A stretch of 64,000 bases of DNA, taken from positions 18,059,885 to 18,123,884 of the forward strand of contig NC_079364.1 of the NCBI RefSeq assembly GCF_021018895.1. The letters run 5' to 3'. Each line of letters begins with the position of its first letter. Position 1 is the first letter of the stretch. A program made the position numbers and the translations under genes. Below, piece by piece: positions 36,489 to 49,700 of the stretch. The DNA is from Seriola aureovittata. Its lineage: Eukaryota > Chordata > Actinopteri > Carangiformes > Carangidae. The notes under the pieces are model-generated. The model searched no databases. It was not told the DNA's origin and saw only the letters and a program-made list of their open reading frames with translations.

Positions 36489-39400
36489 TTACTTCTCATA
36501 CACCTTGTTCTGCAGATAACTGAAGAGTGCCTCTAGTCCTTTGGTTGAACACCACAGCTGCTTCAGCATCTGACACTCTTTCTCATTCACTTCCTCCAGG
36601 ACTGACATGAGGATACTCCTCACCAGGCATTTGGACTCTTCTAAAACCTTTCAAACACACACAGAAAGGGGAGACGGTCATTTAGTTACATTCAAAAGAA
36701 AGCTTTGCCCTCTGGCTTGTCTAGATCAGGACCTACCACTGCATTGCATGACGCCATTTCCTTCACACGTAGCATCACTTCTTGGTTAAATGTTGTTGGC
36801 CAGAAAACCTGTGACACCAGACCTCGACTACATGCTTCTTGCGCTGTGAGTTTTCTTCCACAGAACAGCATCTCGTTGGCCTGCCGTTTGAGACAGGGGA
36901 AAATTACACAGTATTTTAAACATTTCATGCAATCCAAATGTTTGATTTGGGTAAACACAGGGTAATCATGAGGTTATAATTAGATTAAGCGATCAAATTA
37001 GATTAAGTGAAGTTTGCCAAAAGCCTTGATATTGCTGGGACCCACCAGAGCTACGCCCAGGATCTGGGGGAAGGTGTAAGAGGAGCATCCAGAGGGTGTG
37101 AGATGAAGGGCTGCACAAGGAGTTTGGAACCAGGCCCTCTCACTGGCCCACACTACATCACACAGTGGCAGGATGGAGGCCCCTAAGCCCAGAGCAGGAC
37201 CATTTATTGCCACCACAATGGGTTTCTTGAAGTGAATGAATGCCAACACAAAGTCCCTAAAGAGGTCACAGGACAATCACTACCAAATCTGTCCAGTCTG
37301 ATGGCAAGCAATAAGAGAGTCTGTGTTTATAGTGGAAAGATTTTTTCTTACCGTACAGCATCTGCGATGCGGCTGCTCTCTTTCCTGCGGTCAGTGGACA
37401 AACGCCCTATTAGGTAGGATGGCTCCAGGCCACTGCAGAAAACAGTTCCTACAGAGCTGAGCAATAATAATTTACTGTCATCAGCAGCTGCATTACCCAG
37501 AGCTCGACACACCTCCTTCATGATCTGAAGAGAAAAAGGGGGAGATGTGTATTACATTATTATCTTACCTGACACACGAGGAAAAACAGGGAAGATGAAA
37601 TAAGTTTTGAATCCTTTAGAGTAAGCCTTCACATCTAATGCCAGCTTTTTTATTGCAGATATACAGGTCTGAAAAAAAATGAAAATCACTTGATTGGGAT
37701 TGCAAGAATGCTTATTTCTATCGTTCAATGTTAATGTGCCCATAATGTGTCAATGTTAATGGGGACAAAAAGTCTGGAGCCACAGTCTGTAATATCAAGG
37801 TTTTGCTCTTCTGAGGGTCATATATATTGTATATTAAAACCTTAAATGTCATAATGCAACCTTTTAGTATCAAGTTACACCTATAACAGTTTTTTAATTT
37901 TTTTGGCAGAAACCACATTCAATAAAGCCACACATTAAAAATAGCAACAGATGAGCGGTTTCACTCAACAAAAATCATAGAGCCAAATCAGGTTATAAAA
38001 AGTGCCCTAGGCATCAATATTGGCTATCAAATATTAACAAAAGCATTAATATTAAAAATGTAAATATTAAATATTAACTTTAGTTATCCTCGGGGCACCA
38101 CCCTATTCGGGGAGACAAGATAGCCAATGTTGATTGTTGACTTAATAACTATAACCATAATTAGCATATCAAGATTATGTAAAAGCGGAGGGATTTGGAG
38201 TTCTGCAGAGTCCAGGTTGGCAACATTCACTCTGGTGCAGTATTAAGCAGACCTGGCTAATCTAGCAAGTGGTGCTATATACAGGTGAGTGTGTCTGTGT
38301 GCGTGTGTGTGCATGTGTGCCTGTGGGGAAACAGACAAAGACAAGATGGCTAAAGAAGGGAGACTACAAACAGTAGATAGCAGTATACAAGGAACTACAC
38401 AAGATTGTGGATTCATAGATGACCACTGGGACAGTATGCCAAGTAAGGCAATTCATGTAAGCTAAAGGTGCCATCTTAAAAGGGGAGTTAGCTACATGCA
38501 AAATCTAGTAAAGGGATGTACTACAGGTGTGTGTGTGTGAAATATACTAGCATCAAACAACAACAATAAAGCTCAGTGGGTATATTGATCAAATCAATAC
38601 ATGTACATTGACAAAGGTTAATAGTACTTTGCTTTGCCGGACGGTGCTATGCTATGCTATGCTATGCTATGCTATGCTATGCTATGCTAGGTTAGGCCCA
38701 GTCAAATTTGCCCAGTCCATTGAAAAAGAGAAGTCCTTTCCGGTCTTCTTTGTAAAACCCAGTGAGCTGCAGGCCTGTGTTGCTTCCTGGCGGACTATAG
38801 GCCTGTCTGGCTGGTGGCTTCTGTGTCTCTGAGGAGGTTATCGGTTGCCTCTTTGTTCCATAAAGAGTTAGCTGCTCGACGCTTAGTCCCATTCGTGGCT
38901 CCTGATTGTAAAAATCGACTAGCAGACTTTGTGTCATAGTCTGGCGCTAAATTAAACTTGTTCACTCCTGACTAATCTGAAGCAGGCACTCGCATCTCTG
39001 CCGTGTAGAACGAGTGCAGTGCAGCAGTCTACTGTGAGTAGGTCTGCAGAGAAGAGCTTTTTTTCAGATAGCAGCAGCACTACCCACAGCTGGGGTTGAG
39101 CCAGAGAGAGAGAGCATGTGCTCACGCAGCTGGGTGGAAGACCCAGAAAGAGAGAACAAACAACCACAGCTGTATTTTGTTGGCCTGGTGACACCCTGGT
39201 TCACATGTCACACAGTGACCAATAATAGCTGGTTGTAAGGTCCCTGGATCGGTTTGGCACCCAGGTGAGAAAGGTCAAGGATTCTGGGGGACTGAGTTAA
39301 AATGGCCATCTATGGCCCAATTCCAATCCGACCCGAACACCCTCCCCCTGCCCTCTCTCACTCCGTTTGCATGTGTGTGTGGAGGGTCCGCCACATTAAG

Positions 39401-39900
39401 TGTCATTCCAAACCAATTACCTTTAAATGGGAGTGGGTTATGAAGTCTGAATCGACACAAGAAAGCATTGCTTGTTTGTAGTGTAGAAGGTGACAACTTG
39501 CTGTACAGTCTGCCAACATACAGTCAACATACACTGTATGTTGAAGGTAGCTACTCCTCCTGGCTGTAGTGTGGGTCAAATAGGAGTTGTGTGAAACACT
39601 GTTTGAGTTGAGTAAAAAAGTACTCAGCCTCCAGTTGAGTATACTTGCACTATGATGGGCTGAGAAGACAGAAGTTTAACCCTACCAGTTGTTATCAACA
39701 GTGCATCGTTCTGCCTCAGAATACAAGTGTTTTTGTCTTTGTCTCATGTGATAAAGTCGGGAGTGAGCTGACACTGTGAGACAGAAGTTGTCTAGAAACC
39801 CCAAACCCACACCACCCCATCACTGTCTGCACTCAATGTGCACACTTTAATCAGATTCACTTCTGTGTCTCACCAGGCAGCATAATCTGTCCCCAGTTTT

Positions 39901-39955
<55 letters not shown>

Positions 39956-42900
39956 ACAAGGTGAATTATAATCCTGCTCAGACACATGAAGCAGAGATGG
40001 GCAGATGCTCTCTGTGACACAATGAGGAAGAAGAGAGCAGTCAGTGGAATTCATGTGCAGTGAGCAGAGGCTTCGAGGATATTTGTGGTATCCACAATAA
40101 AGACACTTGCAACAGTATGCATCAGCTCCCTTGTCAATCGTATGTTTTTATGCTTTATAAGACTGAGTAGATCCGACACACCTGTTTTAGTTAGGAGTTC
40201 TTCCTAGTTTCCAGATGACTCTTTTTTGCCTTTTCTTTCTGTAGGGCAGGTGCTCATAGCAAATGTAACTTGCCTTTTTCCTGAAATCACTCCCTCGTTC
40301 AATCTTTCACTCTTCCCAATATAAAGGGACACACAATAGTTTACTCTATAGTGAGCAGTCAATTGAGATTCCTGACGCTTATGAATCATAATTTTATGTC
40401 CTCACTGTCAGTTGTAAAATCACACAACTATAATTTTCACATCTATAAAATGCGACACATTGCATTTTGAGATTGTTAACAAAAAGTACTTTTTTAGCTC
40501 CATTGTGGGGCTTTATGATGACAATATAAATTGCATATGTCACACCCAAATTTCGGATGCTCTCACAAATGCCCAGCAATAAATTCAGAGCGCTAGATAG
40601 TAAATAGAGAGAGATTTTGAATATGGTGTCTCAGAGAGCTCCATCAACAGCTTCAATTTTCTGTGGGATTTAAGATTTTAAGAGGAATTTTTTACATGAG
40701 ACAATTTGACATATCACAAAAGGAAAAGCACAGGTGTAATGAATGATGGCTGAATTCTATTTAGCTGCTTCAGTGTCAGGGTCCTGGTATTGTTTATCGT
40801 GGCTCACTGTCACACTGTCATGACGAATTGGGACAATGGAATGAAACAGAACCATCGTAAATGTTATTAGCAGCACCTAAATGTGTCAAAATGTCTGATG
40901 ATTTCAAGGTCTATTGGGAGTGGGACTCCTTTCGCCCCTTTTAATTGTCGCTTTATTTAAAGTAGGTGTACAGGAATTAATCCTACATATACTGCATAGA
41001 GAGTGTAGACACTGTACGTTATTATGACTCTATTCAAATGACTTTGACAAATACCTAATACGTTCACAGCTAATGGGAATGATCAAGGCAATTTCCTGAT
41101 AGATTTACATTACTTCCAGTGAAAGAGAAACTGTTAAATATCTCTTTGTTCACTCATATTTTAATTCATAATTTCAGGGCTTTTATAGTCAGTGTATTGA
41201 CAGAATATGGATGATAAAAGAAGTCAGTTCAAAAACATTTCAATTGCAGTATAGCACAGGAACAGTACGTTAGGCCAGGAAGGTGACAGAAAGAGTACCA
41301 GTTAATAGACTTTCTCACTTAAAGCAAGCACCGAGTGTTTAAAATTAAAAAAAGTACGGGGATATTTTTGAAGATTTTCTCTGCTAAAGCCATTGAGTGA
41401 GCACATCCGCAGACTCTCTTGTTCTTGAAGCTTCAAAGACTCAGAGACAGAGAAGGCGCTATCAGAGCTGTTTGATAAGCCCACAGCTTACGGGCTTACT
41501 GTCACACATGAAAGTACACACACATGTGCACGCACAGTTTAGGCCACTTCAGTGCCTGTGAAGTATCACGGCCGCGCACACGACACTATATCAAAGCCAG
41601 AACATCCCTCTGTGGAAGATCTGAGACATATCATACAATCTGAGAGGAGGAAAATCCTGTTTGCTTAGATTTATGAGCCAGGGGTGGATGATTGTAATAG
41701 ATGCCATTGTCTGTCTCTAACCCCACTGTTATATTGACAAACCTCTAAGGAGTCTGTGCCAAAAAACTTAAAAAAAAACTTCATTTTCATTGTTAAAAAG
41801 TGTCAACAATCAAGATTGAGGTATAAGTAATAATAATTTTCTGAATGATAATATGCCAGCAATAATTTTAATGGTTTAAATTATAAATATAGACTTTAAT
41901 GGTTAATATAAGTGGGTGAAATGTGTTAACTGTGGTTAACTGGTTGTATGCCTCCGCCCAGTTGGAGGAAATATGGGCACAATCTCTCCCTCCTGAGTTA
42001 CAGCCTTGGATAATAGTCAGAAGTGTTTTCGCAGAACATTATGATCTCACAGTGAAGTTGACCTTTGACCATTTGGATATAAAATGTAATCACCTCATTT
42101 TATCCTATTGTACATTTGTGTTAAACTGTGTCATAATTATGATATGAATTTGTGAGTTATGGCCCAAATCATGTTTTGTGACATCTGAACATCAACTTCT
42201 AATGAGTTCATCTTTGAGTCCAAGTGAATGTTTGTAGCAAATCTGAAGAATTTCACTCAATGTGGTCTTGATATATCACATTCAAGAAACCAAAAACCTG
42301 TTTTGAGAAATCACAGTGACCTTGACCTTTGACTATCAAAATCATCAGTTCATCCTTGAGTCCAAGTGAGCAGCCAATCAGAGGCTGGTACATCACTGCA
42401 GACAGCCATTTCAATGAGTGAATCATCACAATGCAGGAAGCTACAGCATCAGAGCAGAGAGTCATTAAACCACATCCAGTGTGGCACATACACATTCGAG
42501 CCCTAATAAACTCTTTCATTCAATCTTTTAATCTTTCTGAGTTTCATATCCTCACTAAGAATGGCATATGTAAATATGACAAAACTGTGACAAAATATTT
42601 GAATCCCTGTCATTACAGTTGATATATCATGATAGATTGCAATGTATATAATAACCTCTGTATATAGGATTTACAGTTTGTTCTGCCACTGATGGTGATT
42701 TTATAGTGGGGAATTTGATTGATATGAGTTAGCAGGGGATCAACAAAGTGCAAAGGCAACTGTGAGAAAAGGCGTCAAAAGCCAGTGAACGCATCTTTGC
42801 TCAGATTATGTGCCCGAAATGCCTGTAGCAAAGACTCAGCTGGTTTATCATCAGAACGCATCAAAGGTGCTTCTAAAACTAGTGAGATCCTGTCTACATG

Positions 42901-43746
42901 CTCACTATAATGGTAAATCAGCAATTTATTAATAATTTAATTAAATTTCTTTTCATTTTATTTTAACAGTTTCTTTTGTATTGGAATATCTGTGTAACAC
43001 TGTAAAAGTTTTGGCTTTTTTTTTTTTTGGTAGCATAAATTAAATATTAGATTATGATGCTCCTGTTTTAAAAGCCAAAATATTTAAAGAGAGACAAACT
43101 ACATTTTCACAACTAAACAATATTGCAAAAATTACAGCACTTAGGCATTTGATTATTGAGCTGATATTTCTTTACATCATTTCTTTACTCTTGCAGAGAT
43201 GTCAGTGTTATGCCTACATAGCCAAGCAGTGGAAATCCAGTTCTATTAAAGAATGATTACACAAGGCTCTCCATTATGAACCTGTTGCATGATTTCCTCA
43301 CTAGTTCAATTTCCATTTTGCTGTAATAACAACAGATGGCATTGCGCTAGATTAGATGTACCCCTAATTACCCTCCTTGTAGAAACCTTGTTTGGCAGGA
43401 GGCAGTTTTGAGGAAACTGTTTTTGCTGCGCTTTCATGCTCTTTTTCAACAATGCTCTGCGTAAGATTCATGTAGCTAAACATATTCACACCTGCAAGAT
43501 GTCAAATAAAACCACAGTTTTCTATAGTTGTCTCCTGAAAAGCTCCCCTGGAACAGTTGGGGAGTTAGTGCATTGCTCCAGCGCATCTCTACAGCAGTTA
43601 CTGAAACGTTTCTCATTTATATTTCCAAAACTAGATCTGCTCCACAATCAGAAAGTTACAGAAGTACATGTAGGCATTGATTCATACTGTACCAGAGAAA
43701 CAGAAAAATTCAATGGCCTAATGGACATGAACAATAAAACAGTGTA

Positions 43747-43783
<37 letters not shown>

Positions 43784-46700
43784 ATTGCCGTTCTCACCTC
43801 TGGTGTCAGTGCGTTGTTGTCTGTCGTTTGGCTGGAGAGCAGGACGTGCGTGAAGCCCTCCTCCTTCCTCACCACGATGTCTCGGAATCGACAGTTGCTC
43901 TCGTTCTGTCGCACGTTGTACCTGAGCCGCTTGTCGAACACGTAGCCTTTCTCCTCAGCCAGCTTCCGCTTTACTGAGCTGTGCAGATGCATCTTTCCGT
44001 TGGCAAGAGGGGGGCCTGACACAGATGAGGGATGACATAACAGGTCAATCTGTCTTGTGTGGATCTTACACACCTACTGCCAAACCGGATAACAAAAACA
44101 TCTCCACAACAAAAACATCACCTTAAGTGTTACCTTCTCAGTGTAAAAATGTTTTTATTGCAACAACATGGGGTCTTGGTTGATGTTGTTTTCGATAACT
44201 GCTACACAAACAATCATTTTATAGTTAATATGTCCATTACAGATGTTTGTTTCCATCAAAAACTGTTTGCATGCACATCAAAGTTGAACCAGGAAGTAGC
44301 ACAGTAAAATGGCATTGACATTTACTATAAACATTTTGGGAGAAACATTTAAATGCTGAATACCATTTCCACCCCAAATAGTGAAATTACTGTCTGAACC
44401 AGTGGTTTAGATAAAAGCTGTGTAACTGAGTGGCTTGTTTATCCTTTGAGACATACTTGTGATAAACGATCGTATAGAGCCCGATTTGACTTGTGTAAAC
44501 AGTATATCTGCATATCTGACATGGAAAAGTGAGCAATTTTTCTGGAGTGTACAGTCTCAATGGCTGTCAACTGAGGAAAACTGTTACTGCCAAAGCGTGG
44601 CTTTTTAACTCAAGTGTGGATAAAACCCAGCAAAGTTTGGCTAGTTCAGGTACAATTGTGTTTACCTTGAAAAATGAATGTTTCCCAAAAAGAGCATTTT
44701 CTTAGTATCAACCCTTTTATGACTTTCTTCATATTTATCTAGTAAATATCTGAATTTGCAATATTACTGCAGCATTAAACTTATGCAACTTATTGCAAAG
44801 ACATAAATGGAACTTCTGAGCTCATTAAATTAATTAATAAACCTAAAATCCTCCATAATTTACAGGACCTTTGATATATGTACATGGACATTGTACATAG
44901 ACTGTTGTTGGTAGGACTGTTACTTTTGTTTTAATCTTCATAGCATTTCTCCTCCTTCGTATTTGTTAGCTACTTACAACGCTTTTGTCTGGACAGTTAG
45001 AGCTGGAAATCATGTAAGCAAGATCCAATGGATTAGAATTTTTCTTGCTTGTATTAACCCATTTATACCGGATGCTGCGTAGCGCCCCTCCCGCCGGTTG
45101 CTGCATAGTGCAGCATTGTTGATTCCTCGTCATTTTCATGATATATTTATACATATTTTACATATTTATATGCTACATGCGTCATGAAAATGACGAGGAA
45201 TCAACAATGCTGTGCTACGCAGCAGCCGGCGGGAGGGGCGCTAAGCAGCATCCGGTATAAATGGGTTAATATTCAAAGCTTGAAAACACAAATAAAGTTG
45301 AATTTTCTGCCAACTAAAGTTTCAGATGTGGAAATTATGCAACATCATTTCCAGGCGTTTTCACAAAAATGTCAGTGAAAATGTCTAGTGGACCAACATT
45401 AATCCAACAAATTCACATGTCCTGATAAAAATGCTTCTGTGAGAGCTGAGTAACACAGTCACAGTTGTGCACTTTCATCAGCTGAATGGATGATACAAAA
45501 AAGAACTATGAGTTAAACAATGTATGAGTCCATTATCTAAGATCCAGGTAGGAAACACTGGTAGGAAACACTAACCCACAAGTAAGCCATTTATCATTCA
45601 GGAAAACAAGCAATGAGAGCCTCAGTCTGTGATTTCTAAATGATTTATATAGTGAAGAGGTAGACCCAGCCAGTGCTTGAAAAAAAAACCCCAAAAAAAC
45701 AAAACTTGACCTTTGAGTCACCAGTGCAAACATACAGTGGCAAGAAAAAGTATGTGAACCTTTTGGAATATCATGGTTTTCTGAGTAAATTTCTTCAATA
45801 AAGATCTTTCATGTCTTTATTGAGAATAACCTAAAAATCCTCATAGTGCTTGTGGAAAAAGTATGTGAACCCTTGAATTAATGACCTCAAAAAAGCTAAT
45901 TGGTGTCAGGTTTTAGCATACCTGGAGTCAAGACAATGATTTTGGGGGTGTGGACTAAAGCTACTTTGACTGATAAAAACCCCTAAAACTTTTGGAGTTT
46001 GTTCTGCAAAAGAAGAACACGTTTATGTGAGCCATGCCTTGCCAAAAAGAGCTTTCAGAGGATCTACGATCAAGAATTGTTGATTTACATAAAGCTGGCA
46101 AGGGTTAAAAAAGTGATTTCAAAGACTTTAGAAATTCACCAGTCTACAGTTAGGCAAACAATCTACAAATGGAGACACTTTGGGACTGTTGCTACTCTAC
46201 CAAGAAGTGGACGCCCAGTCAAAATGACACCAAGAGCACAACGAAGACTCATCAATGAGGTGAAGAAACAACCCCGAATGATAGCCAAAGATTTGAAGGC
46301 ATCATTGGAACTGGCTAACATCTCTGTTCATGAGTCTACAATACGTAAAACATTGAACAAGCAGGGTATCTACAGCAGGACACCACGAAGGAAGCCACTG
46401 CTTACTAAAAAGAACATTGCTGCACGCCTGAAGTTTGCAAAAGAGCACATTGACACTCCACAGCGGTATTGGCAAAATGTTTTGTGGACTGATGAAACTA
46501 AGATTGAACTATTTGGAAAAAACACCCAGCACTACATCTGGCGCAGAAAGGGCACGGCATATCGTCATGAAAACATCATCCCAACCGTAAAGTATGGTGG
46601 AGGAAACCTCATGATTTAGGCCTGCTTTGCTGCATCAGGGCCTGGCCAGCTTGCAATCATTGAGGGGAAGATGAATTCCCAAGTTTATCAGTGACTTCTT

Positions 46701-49700
46701 CAGGATAATCTAAGACTGTCTGTACATCAGCTGAAACTCTGTAGAAAGTGGGTGATGCAACAGGACAACGACCCAAAACACCCGAACAAGTCCACAACAG
46801 AATGGTTCCAGAAAAACAAAATCCGCCTTTTGGAGTGGCCAAGTCAGAGCCCAGACCTCAACCCAATAGAAATGCTATGGATTGACTTGAAGAGAGCCAT
46901 ACACATGAGACGTCCAAAGAATATGGCAGAGCTTAAGCAGTTCTGCCAGGAAGAATGGGCAAAAATTCCTCCTCAACGATGTGCAGTTCTGATCCAGAGC
47001 TACAGGAAGCGCCTGGTTGAGGTTATTGCTGCTAAGGGGGGGGTCCACCAGTTATTAATTCTAAGGGTTCACTTACTTTTTCCACTGCCATTTTGAATGT
47101 TGAATGAGTGCGTTCAATAAAGACATGAAAGATCAGATTTTTTCTTGTGTTATTATTTTAGACACATTATATTTGTCAATACCCTTGACTTAGATGAAGA
47201 TCAGATCAGATTTTATGACAAATTTATTCAGAAAACCATGACATTCCAAAAGGTTCACATATTTTTTCTTGCCACTGTAAATAGAGTTGGTGTTATATTT
47301 TCTCATGTATTACAAAAACTAATTTAGCATTCTTTGCTGAAGATACAAGAATCCCTCTAAGCTTTCTCAAACCCGAATGCACCACACAACAATTCAAATC
47401 ATACATTTAAGCTTAATAAATTGGGGTTAGTTCTTCTAACCAACATAATTATCTGGAGTTGGAATCTGAATTAACAGTGATTCAAATTAAGAGCCTGTTT
47501 CATTTATATTCTACAGAACAGGTAAACAGGTCTACTACTGGTCCAGATTGCTGCCAGTAGCTAGCTAACTGTGATGGAGTCCAGTATCTCAAACACTGTG
47601 GTACAGTTAAGAAGATTTATGATATCCTGTCTTCTCACAGTTTCTTTCATGCTGTGACAGGTTTTAATTTGTTAATATGCCTGAAGTGCCTGAGGAGTTG
47701 GTAAAGACCGTAAGGCTCAATATTTTTTTTTGATAGGGCACCTCTTTTTCTGAGGTGAAAGAAACTGGATGGGAATGTTTAAAGAGGCGGGCGGCATGGT
47801 CACAGCAAGAAGGCTCTGAGTTCGAACCTGTTGGTCAGCTGGGGTTTTTCTTTCTGAGTGGAGTTTGCATGTTCTCCTTCCTCCCACAATCCAAAGATAT
47901 GCAAGTTAGGTTAATTGGTGACTCTAAATTGCCCATAGGTTTAAATGTGAGCATGAATGGTTGTTTGTCTCTATATGACAGCCCTGTGACAGACTGGCTA
48001 CCTGTCCAGGGTGTACCCCACCTTCACCCAGTGTCAGCTGAAATTGGCTCAAGCCCCCCACAACCCTAAAAGGATAAGCAGTATGGCGAATGAATGCATG
48101 AATGTTTAAACAAGGATCCCATAATCACAATTGCACAAAGTAAATAAAGTAGATTTGGCACCATTTTAGTGCAAGGAAATATTCACAATAATCTATTGTA
48201 GATCTGTTTTTGTTCACATGACAGGACATGACATGACTGTGTGTGTGTGTGTGTGCACGTTGTGCTGTCATTTGACAATCCCAATGACACCCTCTGCCAC
48301 TGTAGTGGGTTAATGGGTGGAGCTGAGGGTTCTGAATGATGTGAGCGGAGTAGTCATTCAAGGATTAGGAGATTAGGAGCCTAGGAGCCATAATAGCTGC
48401 CAGACCGACAACCATCAGGTTAGGCTGATAGCCCTCATGCTTTCACATAGATAAGCTCTTGATACAATCACTAATTAAGTTGTGGTGTTTTGAAATGAGT
48501 GAGTTTTTGTGGGATTGTTCTATTTTGAAGTTCACATTGTTGTGTGCCTAGAATTGGCAACATAATGCCCAAATGTACAGCATCGCCCTAATTTCAACCA
48601 TCAGTTGCACCATAAATACAATTAATAACATGGTTGGAATTATGGGAATTGGGCAATAACTAATAGTCAGCCAGACCACAACAAGCACATAATGTACACG
48701 TTCTGTATATTCTAGGGTATCTGTACATAACAGCAAAAGCTTCTGACACCCACCACAGAGGATCAAAGATTCCCTGAACAGGCATTATGGACAGGAACAA
48801 TAGACAAACTCCATATTGAATCAACTGGCAACACCATACTGCTCTTATTCAAATTTTGGAAAAAAATACAACAAACCATTCTGATCTAGACTTTCTGCTA
48901 AATAAGTCGAGATGACTTTTTGAAAAACATATGTAATGATTAACTATAGTGGTGCAGACCCTGGACTGTGACCCAGGAGTGAAATTCAAAGGTGTTATCA
49001 GCTGTTCCTGTAGTAAAGGACCATAGTAGGAGCTTTATGAGCTGTGTGTCAGCAGAAGCCTCTACAGTATTAAAGAGTGCCTGCTCTCTGTAAGCAATGC
49101 AGTCTATCATATAGCAGGAAATACTCAAAAATAAAATGAAAAAATGAATATTATATTGAAAATATAATGAAAAAACTATCACAAAGGGGTTAACAAAAAT
49201 ATATAATTAAGTAACAAACAAATTAAGATGATTAGAAATATTATTTTAATACTTGGATGAAAATCCTTTGCAGTCAGACTAGCCTACCCGAAGTTTGGAA
49301 CCCATGGACATCACTAAATAATGGAGTTTCCCCCATTGAGATGCTTTGCCATGCTTTTACTGCAGCCCCGTTCAGTAGCTGCTGGTTTGCGGATCTTTCT
49401 GCCTTCAGATTTTATCTTGAGTAAGTGAAAAGCATGCTCAGTGGGGTTGAAGACAGTGACTGACTTGGCCATTAAGAATATTTTATTTATTTGCATTCAG
49501 AAGCCCTTGGGTTGCTTTCGGAGTATGTTTTGGATCATTGTCCATCTGTACTGTGAAGCACCGTCCCATCAGTTTCGCAGCATTTGGCTGAATCTGAGCT
49601 GATAGTTTAGCCCAATAAACTTCAGAATTCATCCTGCTTCTTCTATCTGCAGTCATATCACCCCCAGTGACCCACTCCTATTGCCAGCCATGCATGCCCA

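Larger units (their letters stand above)
37525..43797 (-). other. cdyl2: CDYL2 intron between crotonase exons
   Basis: 6.3-kb intron. It contains the (tgcta)n, (GT)n and interspersed repeats listed separately and no further coding exon that I can find. Confidence 0.6.
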
